Assembly (NCBI RefSeq): GCF_021601625.1
Contig: NZ_BQHR01000013.1
Span: forward strand, 149,855 to 213,854
Length of the DNA: 64,000 nt
From: Pseudomonas paraglycinae
GTDB lineage: Bacteria; Pseudomonadota; Gammaproteobacteria; Pseudomonadales; Pseudomonadaceae
Direction of reading: 5' to 3'
The notes beneath the pieces were generated by a model that had not been told where the DNA came from, did not search any database, and saw only the letters and a program-made list of their open reading frames with translations. A program made the translations under genes and the position numbers. Positions 20,901-27,367 of this stretch are shown piece after piece. How positions within the stretch are numbered: the stretch's first letter is position 1; every line of letters begins with the position of its first letter.

Positions 20901-20957
20901 GGAGCAAACGTCGGGCTGCGCGGGATTCGTCCCACGCAAGGAAGTGTTATCGAGCAT
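11949..20957 (-). CDS. Thiazole-forming NRPS (A-PCP-C-A-PCP-Cy-A-PCP-Ox)
   Basis: The protein has 3002 residues and is the first gene of the operon. Domains by approximate residue: A1 30-530 (YTSGSTG near 187), PCP1 near 578, C 630-1060 (HHIISDG near 768), A2 1085-1590, PCP2 near 1633, a heterocyclization domain in place of C (DALIVD near 1832, the DxxxxD signature), A3 2145-2645, PCP3 (LGATS near 2688), and a C-terminal flavin oxidase of the McbC/SagB type about 2780-2985 (PSAGGLYP). Pocket codes read as DVADVGAID (basic, perhaps Arg; uncertain), DVQFIAQVV (Pro) and DLYNMSLIW (Cys). The Cy, Cys-A and Ox set means cysteine is cyclized to thiazoline and oxidized to thiazole. Start: ATG at 20957, because a TAG lies in frame two codons upstream; the ribosome site is weak. 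No loading C domain is present, so A1 starts the chain. Confidence 0.93.
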   Translation of the reverse strand: MLDNTSLRGTNPAQPDVCSLKPFDADLCVHGLFEAQVLRNPEAIAARWQQEALSYRELNTRANRLAHHLRSLGVGPDVRVGLCLERSLEMLVGVLAVLKAGGAYVPLDPAYPQARLAHMLADSAPPVVLTHGEARGVLRAVLEQSATTPTLLDLADASDWASLPADNLDPHSIGLTPRHLAYVIYTSGSTGTPKGVMVEHCGLVAVSADWAQLYALGEPINHLQMAGFSFDVFSADLIRSLGFGGTLVLCPRDTLMDPPALYRLMREAQIGFADFVPALLNPLLAWVEETGHDLSFLRTVVCGSDIWTAHSARQLRRLCGDRVQIVQAYGVTEASIDSTCFEFTENSQIDAVLPIGRALPNTRIYLLDVDGAPVAEGVAGELYIGGVGVARGYLNLPQLTAERFLDSPFVAGERIYRTGDLARYRADGQLEFLGRNDSQAKLRGLRLELGEIETRLADIPGIRESVVLLRQDSPGEPRLVAYYCEKPDSTLSPRTLREQLQTSLPDYMVPTAFVRLEALPLTANGKVDRPNLPAPDAEAFDQQEYQAPEGSLETALAAIWADVLGVERVGRQDQFFALGGHSLLVMRVLAQVRHALELEVAPSTLFAAPVLAEFAERLQASQAAARPAITALERTGAQTLSSAQQRLWFLAQMEGGNAAYHMPLNLRLRGSLDVPALERSFNQLVARHAALRTTFIAVEGEGRQRVSPPAHSIRLTVTDVQGHDAQERLTRLIDEEGARPFDLSRGPLMRVSLLRLAADDHVLLLTQHHIISDGWSMGVLTRELGQLYAAALLDRDDPLPPLPVQYVDYAVWQKQWLSGDVLEQQSRYWRETLSGAPVLLELPTDHKRPPVQDYLGGFVPLVLDAALTARLKALGMQQGTTLFMTLLAGFSLLLSRLSGHSDVVIGVPSANRPQQELEGLIGFFVNTLALRMTQSGTPSVAQWLQQARRVALEAQEHQDLPFEQVVELLNPPRSLAHSPLFQVLFAWEQDQDSDLLLTGLDVTTVESSHHVAKFDLQLALSERDGQIVGGLEYASGLFERDTVEQFGEYLRRVLTQMVEDSQQSLARIKLLSAEQHQQIVHDWNRTARDTASLPGCVARFEAHARQTPDAVALLADREQLSYGELNRAANRLAHYLIEQGVGPEHRVGLCLERSPQMVIGLLAILKAGAAYVPFDPAYPSERLAFMFSDAAPTLLLTQSSLVSGLPANEAKICCLDTDAAQWAQHPTDDPQVNVSPENLGYVLYTSGSTGRPKGVAHNRRALDNLIAWQLDQAMAPQRVLQFASLNFDVSFQEICSTLCQGGSLLLMTEESRKDLAALRPTLVAEGVQRAFLPFAVLQQLAGLTEAGVPMPAGGCEIITAGEALQINDELRGFVRGLGGAQLHNQYGPTETHVVSQFSLDCNEAESWPDAPPIGRPIANARLYVLDEHLNPVPVGVAGELYIAGACLARGYLNRPDLTAERFLPDPFSGEPGARMYRSGDLATFLADGNVQYLGRIDQQVKLRGFRIELGEIDSLLHQQPGVQEAAVLLREDVAGDKRLVAYVVGSATSEFLRAELQRQLPEHMIPSAWVRLSQLPLTRNGKLDRQALPAPERSAGATYEAPRNDIERQMAEIWAEVLKCERVGIHDNFFDLGGHSLLATRMIYAINQRMGAQLSLSSLFQTPVLLDLAAQVSREEQSVEPAFIQIEPDRDNRHEPFPLTDIQQAYWFGREATVSLGGVSAHGYEELRIPEFDAERFEQALNRMILRHDMLRVVFLSDGTQQVLAQVPTYRMPRSDLRGLPADVAQRTLEATRERQSHQVLDASRWPLFEFSLSLLDDGITHLHISLDALIVDAASTQILARELMAFYVDPNLELAEPGLTFRDYVLAEQQLRNGRRYELALGYWRERVTTLAPAPDLPLVRQPESIANPHFTRRDRDMSAAQWTQLKAVAKQFAVTPSVMLLTAFSEVLALWSRTPRFTLSLPLFNRMPLHPDVDEIIGDFTSLVLLEVGIDGSQSFTDKARAVQAQLWRDIDHSVVSGVRVLRELSQARGVQQTAMPIVFNSTLSEAAPELAEFNLADALNARHMHSITQTPQVWLDHTLLELEGRLLFNWDSIDELFPQGMIEQMFVAYNTLLDSLCEPAAWGANTPQLLPQARLPAPVDHQQTLPLMHELFDRRALATPDALAVIGTRQLTYAQLRFEARQLGARLQTQGVLPNRLVAVVMERGWEQVVATLAILYAGGAYLPIEPTQPAERLRHILERAEASLALTQPALLDRIEWPAQVTAIAVTDEVSNDELPLQPVQVNESDLAYVIYTSGSTGQPKGVVIDHRGAVNTLLDINRRFAVGPNDRVLAISSLSFDLSVYDFFGTLAVGAAVVILDPQLTLDPAHWLELIKRHHVSLWNSVPALLGMLVEYVEGEGGTLPASLRVAMLSGDWIPLTLPERAWALQPDLQLISLGGATEASIWSIYYPVKHVDPAWRSIPYGKALDHQRFYVLDEALQVRPTWVAGQLYIGGIGLAKGYWRDEKLSAGSFFNHPLTGERLYRTGDLGRLLPDGNIEFLGREDNQVKVQGYRIELGEIEAALNRHPGVQSAVVRILGSTLGEKRLAGYVLKADPALQASDFSAYLSDKLPAYMIPPSFTFVEAWPLSSNGKVDKKRLPEPEQVEEQGPALEVDGPQEQRLVEIVQGVLKRESIAANANLLNLGATSIDIVRISNALSGALQFRPHVAQLLAQPTLLHLLGMYRQNRARQDLLGNVQQAPEPVQDIIEDPQQRAQFKAEQRGRRDFAQALPAVALDLPQDPAFARRLSDYRSVRQYDLQPIAAQAFAHVLAALAQGQLDGEVKYQFPSAGGLYPIQAYLYVKPDRVLGVPGGAYYYDPRQHRLLALQSGALDPDTYDYFVNRPVYENAAFSLFFIADMAAIRPLYGERSRDFCHIESGAMAQLLSMTAVEHGLGLCGTGSVEEQQLTTLFDLGPSHELIYSMIGGLRTADEQHRAPVEAFAIEPVTASLDDEDMEEFEV

Positions 20958-21769
20958 CGGAGGCTACCGTCCATGACTACTTTATTTTTGTGATCAGGCC
21001 GGGACAGAAATGCCCCGCCAGTCAGGCCCCGGCATCAGATGCCGGCACGGTCATTCGAATTCAGGAGGATGGCGCGGCGCGCGCGTGCAGACTCGCGTTG
21101 AACGCGGGCACACGCAGAAATTCGGGGGGAGACAGGCTGGAGAAAAACGCCGCCGCGCGGTCGGCGCAGGCAACTGGAAAGTGGGCCGGATCATTGGCGA
21201 CAGACGTCGCCCCGTTCATTGCATCGACGATTGCAAACCGCGTGACCAATTGAAACCTCGACTTCCATTTGAGGGTCAACGACGAGGAACAACCTGCGCG
21301 GGGATGACAGCGCCAGGGTGGTCCCGATCGGCTGCGACTGCCGGGTCTGTGGACACACGGCAATCTTCTGGCGCCGGGTTTGTGACCCGAAGCGCCGGCG
21401 GATAATAACCACGTTTTTTGCCGGGGAGGCAAACAAAATGTAGGAAATTTGCTAAATAAATATCGGACGTTTCCTACATGGTTGTGACGATGGCAAAGGG
21501 ACAGGGATGTCAAAAATGCTCGTACACCGTTCCGCCGTTTCGTGCAGGCCACGGGCATCGAAAACCGCTGCAGAGTCTTGAGTGGCCAGCGAAAAAGTCA
21601 CCACGCGACATACCTCGATAGCCGGGCGCTAACAAGCGCTAACAACGCATAACTGGCAGTCATTCGGCTGTGAAGGCAGGCTTGAATCTCACCGCTGAAC
21701 GCCGGGCCACCTGCAAATCTTTTCCGCAGCCGCGCTCAGTCGAACGATGGTTTTGCGAGGGATTCGACC
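20958..21769. other. Intergenic region upstream of the NRPS operon
   Basis: About 810 bases separate the divergent NRPS operon and the sigma-like gene, and I can support no gene in them. The 165-codon minus-strand frame at 21061-21558 has no recognisable motif and odd composition. Visible structure: a short hairpin at 21029-21045 (CCGGCAT/ATGCCGG), a long AT-rich inverted repeat at 21438-21479, and a tandem GCGCTAACAA doublet near 21630. The NRPS promoter presumably lies here, but I cannot place it. Confidence 0.5.
21438..21479. promoter_or_regulatory. Perfect 10-bp inverted repeat, candidate operator
   Basis: The arms ATGTAGGAAA (21438-21447) and TTTCCTACAT (21470-21479) are exact reverse complements. 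They are separated by 22 AT-rich bases, which puts the arm centres 32 bp, or about three helical turns, apart. There is no T-run after either arm, so it does not look like a terminator. It lies between the NRPS operon and the sigma-like gene and could serve either. The binding protein is unknown. Confidence 0.4.
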
Positions 21770-22174
21770 ATGGCTGAAGGTTATCGCGACACTTGCCTGT
21801 GCGAGTCAGACCGGCTCGGCAACGACGAACTGTATGCCTTGGTCGCGGGCGCCGTCCGGCATGGCCGGGGTGAGGCGCAACAGCTGTTCGCGACGGTGAC
21901 GCCGTTGCTCATCGCCTTTTACGAAGGCCAGGTGCAGGCCGGGCGGATCCGTCGCGAAGACACCGGCGGCCTCGTTCAGCAAGCCTTCAGGGCGCTCTAT
22001 CAGGAACAGGCCGCCCATGACCCGAGCTTTCCGTTTCGCGCCTGGCTGATCGAGATCGCCCGCACGATCCTGCTCGACAACCTGGGCCATCGCGGCACTG
22101 ACGCCGTGGCCACGGCCGACGCGCTGGCGGGTGCGTCTGCGCGTGAATGTCATGAACCCACACGGGCAACATAA
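21770..22174 (+). CDS. Sigma-70 region 2-only protein (truncated ECF-like sigma factor)
   Basis: The protein has 134 residues. Residues about 30-105 resemble ECF sigma-factor region 2: a core-binding helix (LFATVTPLLIAFYEG), then DTGGLVQQAFRALY matching the usual DLVQETFLAL, then FPFRAWLIEIAR matching the FxAWLxxIAR block. After residue 105 the sequence becomes short and low in complexity and stops. No region 4 (the -35-binding helix-turn-helix) is present, and only 39 bases remain before the next gene, so it is not displaced. It may be a decayed sigma gene or a stand-alone core-binding regulator. Start: ATG at 21770 behind GAGGG. It lies directly before ohr and a catalase gene, which hints at an oxidative-stress role. 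Family call moderate, function unknown. Confidence 0.6.
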   Translation: MAEGYRDTCLCESDRLGNDELYALVAGAVRHGRGEAQQLFATVTPLLIAFYEGQVQAGRIRREDTGGLVQQAFRALYQEQAAHDPSFPFRAWLIEIARTILLDNLGHRGTDAVATADALAGASARECHEPTRAT

Positions 22175-22213
22175 ACCGCCCCCAAGCTGTGAAATGCTCT
22201 TCAGGGAATGCCC

Positions 22214-22630
22214 ATGATCGATATCGAAAAAACCCTCTACTCCGCGCATACCTGCACCACAGGCGGCCGGGAGGGCACAGGACGCAGTGACGATGGCCGA
22301 CTGGATCTCAAGCTGTCGCCACCGGGTGCGCCCGGCTCCGGAACCAACCCCGAGCAATTGTTCGCCGTGTGCTGGTCGGCCTGCTTCCTCGGCTCGCTGC
22401 GCCATGCCTGCAACGCGCGCAAGATCGTTTTTCCGGCCATGGCCGGGGTGGATGCTCAAATCGACCTGATCCACGGCGAGCACGGGTTCTTCCTGCAAGC
22501 GAAACTGGCGGTGTCACTGCCGGAGATCGAACCGCAAGTGGCGCAACAACTGATCGACGCGGCACACCAGAACTGCCCCTACTCCAAGGCCACGCGCAAC
22601 AACATCAAGGTCAGCATCACCCTCACCTGA
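22214..22630 (+). CDS. ohr: Organic hydroperoxide resistance protein (Ohr/OsmC family)
   Basis: The protein has 138 residues, the usual Ohr length. It reduces organic peroxides in the cytoplasm with two active cysteines. Both are visible, one in the VCWSACFLG segment and one in QNCPYSKATRNN near the C-terminus, and the C-terminal strand VSITLT is typical. I chose ATG at 22214 because AGGGA lies six bases upstream of it; the earlier ATG at 22208 has no room for a ribosome site. The gene follows the sigma-like gene at a distance of 39 bases and precedes a catalase gene, forming a peroxide-defence group. No adjacent MarR-type OhrR repressor is seen. Confidence 0.9.
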   Translation: MIDIEKTLYSAHTCTTGGREGTGRSDDGRLDLKLSPPGAPGSGTNPEQLFAVCWSACFLGSLRHACNARKIVFPAMAGVDAQIDLIHGEHGFFLQAKLAVSLPEIEPQVAQQLIDAAHQNCPYSKATRNNIKVSITLT

Positions 22631-22766
22631 CGCGTCTTTTGCCGACAGCAAAACGCCCAATCTTCCAACCACACCTTCGTACTATCCGGCGACACCAAGG
22701 TGCAATAGATCGCGCCCAAGGCTTTTGATGTGATGGCGGGAAACCGACAAAAGCCAGGAGTTGCGC

Positions 22767-24200
22767 ATGAACAAGCTGACGACTGCTGCGGGCGCGCCCG
22801 TGGTTGATAACAACAACGTACAGACGGCCGGCCCGAGAGGCCCGATGCTGTTGCAGGACGTCTGGCTGCTGGAAAAACTGGCGCACTTCGATCGGGAAGT
22901 CATCCCCGAGCGACGCATGCACGCTAAGGGTTCGGGCGCGTTCGGCACCTTCACCGTCACCCACGACATCACCCGATTCACCAAGGCCAGACTGTTTTCC
23001 AGCGTGGGCAAGACCACCGATGTGTTCGTCCGCTTTTCGACCGTGGCCGGTGAACGTGGCGCGGCGGATGCCGAGCGTGACATCCGTGGATTCGCCATCA
23101 AGTTCTACACCGAGCAAGGCAACTGGGATCTGGTGGGTAACAACACGCCGGTGTTCTTTCTGCGCGATCCGTTGAAATTCCCCGACCTCAACCATGCGGT
23201 CAAACGCGACCCGCGCACCAACATGCGCAGCGCCCGCAACAACTGGGATTTCTGGACGTTACTGCCGGAAGCGCTGCATCAGGTCACGATCGTCATGAGC
23301 GATCGTGGCCTGCCGCGCACCTACCGCCACATGCACGGTTTCGGCAGCCACACCTTCAGTTTCATCAGCCCGGCGAACGAACGTTTCTGGGTGAAGTTCA
23401 CCTGGAAGACTCAACAAGGCATCGAGAACCTGACCGATCAACAGGCCGCGACGCTGATCGGCGATGACCGCGAAAGCGCCCAGCGCGACCTGTACAACGC
23501 CATCGAGGAGGGCCACTTCCCGCAATGGAAGCTCTACGTGCAAGTGATGCCGGAACTGGACGCCGAGACCTACCCGATCAACCCGTTCGACCTGACCAAG
23601 GTCTGGCCTCACGCGGATTACCCGCTGATCGAAGTCGGCGTGCTCGAACTCAACCGCAACCCTGACAACTACTTCGCCGACGTCGAACAGGCGGCCTTCA
23701 ACCCGGCCAACGTGGTGCCCGGCATCAGCTTCTCACCGGACAAAATGCTCCAGGCACGTCTGTTCTCCTATGGCGATGCGCAGCGCTATCGCGTCGGCGT
23801 CAACCATCATCAAATCCCGGTGAACGCGCCGCGCTGCCCGGTCAACAGCTATCACCGGGACGGCCAGATGCGCACCGATGCGAACGCGGGCAGCACAATC
23901 GGCTATGAACCCAACAGCTACGGGCAGTGGGCCGAGCAACCGGATTTCAGCGAACCACCGCTGGCCCTGAAAGGCAGCGCTGGGCACTGGAATCACCGAG
24001 AGGACGACGACTACTTCTCGCAACCGGGCGCACTGTTCCGAGCCATGTCCCCCGCCCAGCAACAGGTCTTGTTCGAGAACACCGCGCGCTCGATCCATGG
24101 CGCCAGCGCAGAGTCGAAACAACGACACATCGACCACTGCACCCGGGCAGATCCGGCGTATGGCGCAGGAGTTGCGCACGCCATTGAGGCACTGGGCTGA
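22767..24200 (+). CDS. kat: Haem catalase, small-subunit (clade 3) type
   Basis: The protein has 477 residues, right for a small-subunit monofunctional catalase. The distal His is in [14 protein letters not shown] near residue 53. The distal Asn region reads [11 protein letters not shown], and the proximal Tyr haem ligand is in [12 protein letters not shown]. It converts hydrogen peroxide to water and oxygen, most likely in the cytoplasm because no signal peptide is visible. Start: ATG at 22767, six bases after CAGGAG; the TTG six bases earlier is too close. The gene sits 136 bases after ohr and is closed by a strong bidirectional terminator. I cannot tell KatA from KatE-like subtypes by name. 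Confidence 0.93.
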   Translation: MNKLTTAAGAPVVDNNNVQTAGPRGPMLLQDVWLLEKLAHFDREVIPERRMHAKGSGAFGTFTVTHDITRFTKARLFSSVGKTTDVFVRFSTVAGERGAADAERDIRGFAIKFYTEQGNWDLVGNNTPVFFLRDPLKFPDLNHAVKRDPRTNMRSARNNWDFWTLLPEALHQVTIVMSDRGLPRTYRHMHGFGSHTFSFISPANERFWVKFTWKTQQGIENLTDQQAATLIGDDRESAQRDLYNAIEEGHFPQWKLYVQVMPELDAETYPINPFDLTKVWPHADYPLIEVGVLELNRNPDNYFADVEQAAFNPANVVPGISFSPDKMLQARLFSYGDAQRYRVGVNHHQIPVNAPRCPVNSYHRDGQMRTDANAGSTIGYEPNSYGQWAEQPDFSEPPLALKGSAGHWNHREDDDYFSQPGALFRAMSPAQQQVLFENTARSIHGASAESKQRHIDHCTRADPAYGAGVAHAIEALG

Positions 24201-24226
24201 TCTGCAATGACGCTGGCAGGGAGCCG

Positions 24227-24263
24227 AAACAACAATGCCCGGATTATCCGGGCGTTGTTGTTT
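24227..24263. terminator. Bidirectional rho-independent terminator
   Basis: A 17-bp stem (24227-24243 with 24247-24263, one G-U pair, three-base loop) has A-rich and T-rich flanks on the two sides (AAACAAC and GTTGTTT). It separates the convergent catalase and creatininase genes and can act on both strands. Confidence 0.85.
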
Positions 24264-24270
24264 GTACGAA

Positions 24271-25032
24271 TCAGTCAGGCAGTGATTCGCGGCTGAAGGC
24301 CTGCACCTCCTGCACCAGACCGCGAGCGGCCATTTCCACCAGTTGCCGACCCTTTTCCGGCGAAGCCTGGGCCGGGTCCGAGCCCATGCGGCCGTCCGGG
24401 TGACGGGCGCGGAAATCCGCCGCTTCACGGATCGGGCCCCAGTTGGCGATCTGCGGCGAATAATCGGCCGACTTGATGGAGTCGGGGTACGCCCACTGGG
24501 TCACGGCGATTTCCGAAGGTGTCGCGTGAATGCCGTGGCCGGTCGGGAACTGGTCACGCGCCAGCTCGTTCACCCCTTCCAGATCCCACCAGTTGCACAG
24601 CTTCAGGGCGAACCCGGCCTTGCGTCGGGCGAAACTCGCTTCGGCGTACAGCTCCGAAAACGCCGCTTCGATTGACGCGATGTTGCCGCCGTGGCCATTG
24701 AGGAAAAAGATCTTTTCAAAGCCGTGTGCGGCCAGCGAACGGGTCCAGTCGGCGATGGCGGCGATGAAGGTCGAAGGCCGGAGCGAGATGGTGCCGGGGA
24801 AGCCGAGGTGATGTTGCGCCATGCCGATGTTGAAGGTCGGGGCAATCAGGATATCGGCGCTTTTCTGCGCCTCATGGGCAATGATTTCCGGGCACATCCA
24901 GTCGGTGCCCAGCAGGCCGGTCGGCCCGTGCTGTTCGTTGGAACCGATCGGGATGACGATGGTGCGGCTGCGTTGGAGGAATTGGGCGATTTCGGACCAG
25001 GTCGATAGGTATAAAAGCATCAGGATTCTCAC
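24271..25032 (-). CDS. Creatininase family amidohydrolase
   Basis: The protein has 253 residues. Metal-binding motifs of the creatininase fold are present: SNEQHGP and GTDW near the N-terminus and FLNGHGGN near residue 115, with a further conserved glutamate in the next helix. Members hydrolyse creatinine or other cyclic or formamide bonds; the substrate here is unknown. The reading frame opens with GTG at 25032; an ATG at 25020 is an alternative and neither has a strong ribosome site. It lies 122 bases downstream of the AraC regulator on the same strand. That gap contains the arms GCGGGTGG/CCACCCGC at 25056-25107. Confidence 0.8.
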   Translation of the reverse strand: MRILMLLYLSTWSEIAQFLQRSRTIVIPIGSNEQHGPTGLLGTDWMCPEIIAHEAQKSADILIAPTFNIGMAQHHLGFPGTISLRPSTFIAAIADWTRSLAAHGFEKIFFLNGHGGNIASIEAAFSELYAEASFARRKAGFALKLCNWWDLEGVNELARDQFPTGHGIHATPSEIAVTQWAYPDSIKSADYSPQIANWGPIREAADFRARHPDGRMGSDPAQASPEKGRQLVEMAARGLVQEVQAFSRESLPD

Positions 25033-25154
25033 TCTTCGAAGGTTCCTAGCGGAACGCGGGTGGGTGTTCAGTGCACCTGCAACAGCAGTGTCATTGATAC
25101 CACCCGCCTCCCTTCGACGACAGAATACGAAGGTATCGGAATGACCTGAATGCC

Positions 25155-25970
25155 CTAATCGCGGACGAGAAATTCACGGGGCGATTCACCCATCACTCGC
25201 CTGAACATGGCACTGAAGGCACTCTGGTTGGCGTAGCCCAGATCCCGGGCAATCACCCCGACGGATTGCCCCTTGTCGAGCCGATCGATGGCGGTCGCCA
25301 GCCGCACCTGTTGCAGCCAGTGGCGGAAATTCAGGCCGGTTTCATTGACGAACAGGCGTATCAGCGTGCGCGAACTGGCACCGACCCGGTCTGCCCAATA
25401 GCCGATCGAATGGTCTTGTCCGGGATCCTGCAGAATCGCCTCGCACACCGTGACCAGTCGCCGGTCGGCCGGCCACGGCACTTCGATCGGCAACGTCCGG
25501 GCTCCCTGCAATTCACTGAGTATCAACGCCACGATGTGCGCGTTGCGGCCTTCCTGCGGGTATTCGATCGGCTGCTCGGCCAGGGCCAGAATCAACTCGC
25601 GCAGCAGTCCGGGGATCTCCAGCACTTTGCAGTGATGGCCCAGCCCTGCGCAAACCTGCGGCTCGATGTAGATCGAGCGCATCTTGACCGCGCTGAGCAT
25701 CAACTGGTCGTGGATCATTCCGGGCGGAATCCATAGCGCCCGCTTCGGCGGCAGGATCCACAAGCCGCGCTCGGTAGCCACCCGCATCACGCCGTTCGAG
25801 GCATACAGCAACTGCCCGTGCCGATGCACGTGCGGCTCGTTGTATTCGCCGGTGGCCTGATCACGCACCAGCACGGTCATTACGCGCGGCACGTCCTGAT
25901 AGTCGGGATAACGTTCGCTGCGCGGCGCGGACTCACGCTGGGCGATGACCTTGCGCACCTCTCGTTTCAT
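25155..25970 (-). CDS. AraC family regulator, NimR-like, divergent to exporter
   Basis: The protein has 271 residues. An N-terminal cupin domain (PHVHRHGQLLYASNGVMRV) is followed by a C-terminal AraC DNA-binding domain of two helix-turn-helix units (GASSRTLIRLFVNETGLNFRHW and IARDLGYANQSAFSAMFRRVMGESPREF). I chose the ATG at 25970, preceded by AGGAG, over the longer frame to 26081, which would run into the divergent promoter. The layout, a regulator divergent from a CynX/NimT-type MFS exporter, matches the E. coli NimR/NimT pair, in which the regulator represses a nitroimidazole exporter. That assignment is by analogy only. Confidence 0.85.
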   Translation of the reverse strand: MKREVRKVIAQRESAPRSERYPDYQDVPRVMTVLVRDQATGEYNEPHVHRHGQLLYASNGVMRVATERGLWILPPKRALWIPPGMIHDQLMLSAVKMRSIYIEPQVCAGLGHHCKVLEIPGLLRELILALAEQPIEYPQEGRNAHIVALILSELQGARTLPIEVPWPADRRLVTVCEAILQDPGQDHSIGYWADRVGASSRTLIRLFVNETGLNFRHWLQQVRLATAIDRLDKGQSVGVIARDLGYANQSAFSAMFRRVMGESPREFLVRD

Positions 25971-26017
25971 CGGCTGGCGTCTCCTGAAAACAGACCTTGA
26001 TCGTGTTAAAGCGGCGA

Positions 26018-26035
26018 TTGTCACTTTGGCGACAA
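26018..26035. promoter_or_regulatory. Candidate operator in the regulator/exporter divergent promoter
   Basis: TTGTC and GACAA face each other across eight bases (TTGTCACTTTGGCGACAA), matching at 6 of 9 half-site positions. It lies between the AraC gene start (25970) and the exporter start (26105), the natural place for an operator. Confidence 0.4.
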
Positions 26036-26104
26036 ATCCTGGCATTTGCCATGACCGGCCCATTGTTAGCCTTGCGCTCATTGTTCATCAATGAGGCTTT
26101 TCCC

Positions 26105-27319
26105 ATGGCAATCACCCGCAATCTCTCCGGCCACCAACAGAGCGTCACGGCGGTGATCGGCCTGCTGATCCTGTCCATCGCCCTGCGGCCGCCGATCATT
26201 TCGGTGGGGCCGATTCTGCTGTTGATCCAGCAGCACTTCCAGTTGAGCTACACCCAGGCTGCGCTGCTGACCTCGATTCCCGATGTGTGCATGGGCGTGT
26301 TCGCGCTGGTGGTTCCGAGCCTGGCCAGACGCTTCGGGATCGATCGCAGTGTGGTGGTCGCCCTAACGTTGCTGGGGGCCTCGACCTTGTTGCGGGCGAT
26401 CTCGCCGAATGCATTCTTCCTGCTCGGCAGTACGTTCTTTGCCAGCATCGGCATTGCCGTCGCCGGCGCGATGACCGGCGCGTGGATCAAGACCCACTTT
26501 GCGCAACGGCCGGCGCTGTTCATGGGCATCTATGCCGGCGGCCTGAGCCTGGGCGCGACCCTCGCGGCGGTGCTCAGCGCCCCGATTGCCGAGCTGGCGC
26601 AGGACTGGCGGGTCAGCGCCGGGTTCTGGAGCGTGCTGTGCCTCACCGCCATCGCCAGTTGGGTGTGGATGGCACGGCGTTTTGCGAGCCCGGCGCCAGC
26701 GGTGAAATCGCCGTCAAATCCGAGCAAACGTCTGCCATGGAGCAATCTGCAGGCGTGGCTGATCGCGTTGAACTTCGGTGCCGGTCAATTCGTGGTTTAC
26801 GCCCTCTTCGCCTGGATGGCGCCAGCGTCGGTGGAAGCGGCCACATCGAGTGTTTCCCCGGGCGTTCTGCTGGGCATTTTTACCGCGGTGTTCGCCGTGG
26901 CCAGCGTGGGTGCGGGGCTGATTCCGGGCAAGGCCCACGACCGGCGCGGTTTGCTTGGGCTGTCGGCGTTGCTGGCCCTGCTCGGGGTGGGCGGCATGGC
27001 ATTCCTGCCGGCGTACTGGCCGATGCTGTACGTGGTGCTCGCGGCCATCGGCCTGGGCATGGGTTTTACCGTGGCCATGACCTTGCCGCTGGATCACGCC
27101 AGCACCAGTGAACAGGCCGGATTGTGGACGGTGTTCATGTTGTTCATCGGTTACCTGATCGCCGCGCTCGGGCCGCTGTTGTTCGGTGCCCTGCGCGAAT
27201 ACGCCGGACACTATGGCCCGGCGTACACCTTGCTGTTCGCGGTACTGCTGTTGATGCTCGGCATCACACCCCTGCTCAGACTGGCACCGGCTGGATCGCC
27301 GCAGGTGTCCGTTGCCTGA
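26105..27319 (+). CDS. MFS exporter, CynX/NimT family
   Basis: The protein has 404 residues and about twelve hydrophobic segments. The N-terminal half carries LRPPIISVGPILLLIQ and the LTSIPDVCMGVFALVVPSLARRFG stretch typical of the CynX/NimT branch, which exports small aromatic or heterocyclic compounds or takes up cyanate. The start is ATG at 26105 with GAGG eight bases upstream; the frame extends to a TTG at 25997 but that part is the promoter. Transcription is divergent from the NimR-like gene and ends in a hairpin terminator. The substrate is not determined. Confidence 0.87.
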   Translation: MAITRNLSGHQQSVTAVIGLLILSIALRPPIISVGPILLLIQQHFQLSYTQAALLTSIPDVCMGVFALVVPSLARRFGIDRSVVVALTLLGASTLLRAISPNAFFLLGSTFFASIGIAVAGAMTGAWIKTHFAQRPALFMGIYAGGLSLGATLAAVLSAPIAELAQDWRVSAGFWSVLCLTAIASWVWMARRFASPAPAVKSPSNPSKRLPWSNLQAWLIALNFGAGQFVVYALFAWMAPASVEAATSSVSPGVLLGIFTAVFAVASVGAGLIPGKAHDRRGLLGLSALLALLGVGGMAFLPAYWPMLYVVLAAIGLGMGFTVAMTLPLDHASTSEQAGLWTVFMLFIGYLIAALGPLLFGALREYAGHYGPAYTLLFAVLLLMLGITPLLRLAPAGSPQVSVA

Positions 27320-27333
27320 GCCGGGGGTGACAG

Positions 27334-27367
27334 ACCTGCGACGCGCGTCGGCACGTCGCAGGTTTTC
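27334..27367 (+). terminator. Rho-independent terminator of the MFS exporter gene
   Basis: A perfect 10-bp stem, ACCTGCGACG/CGTCGCAGGT (27334-27343 and 27354-27363), is followed by TTT. It reaches the stop codon of the convergent hydrolase gene, which begins at 27366. Confidence 0.75.

Noticed and set aside
21061-21558. 165-codon minus-strand frame upstream of the NRPS genes
   Set aside because: No motif, no ribosome site, irregular composition; it also spans the inverted repeat. Kept only as an intergenic note.
22631-22655. GCGTCTTTTGC/GCAAAACGC dyad after ohr as a terminator
   Set aside because: The stem is interrupted and there is no T-run; too weak to annotate.
22369-22728. 119-codon frame overlapping ohr
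   Set aside because: Out-of-frame shadow of ohr, which has both catalytic cysteines.
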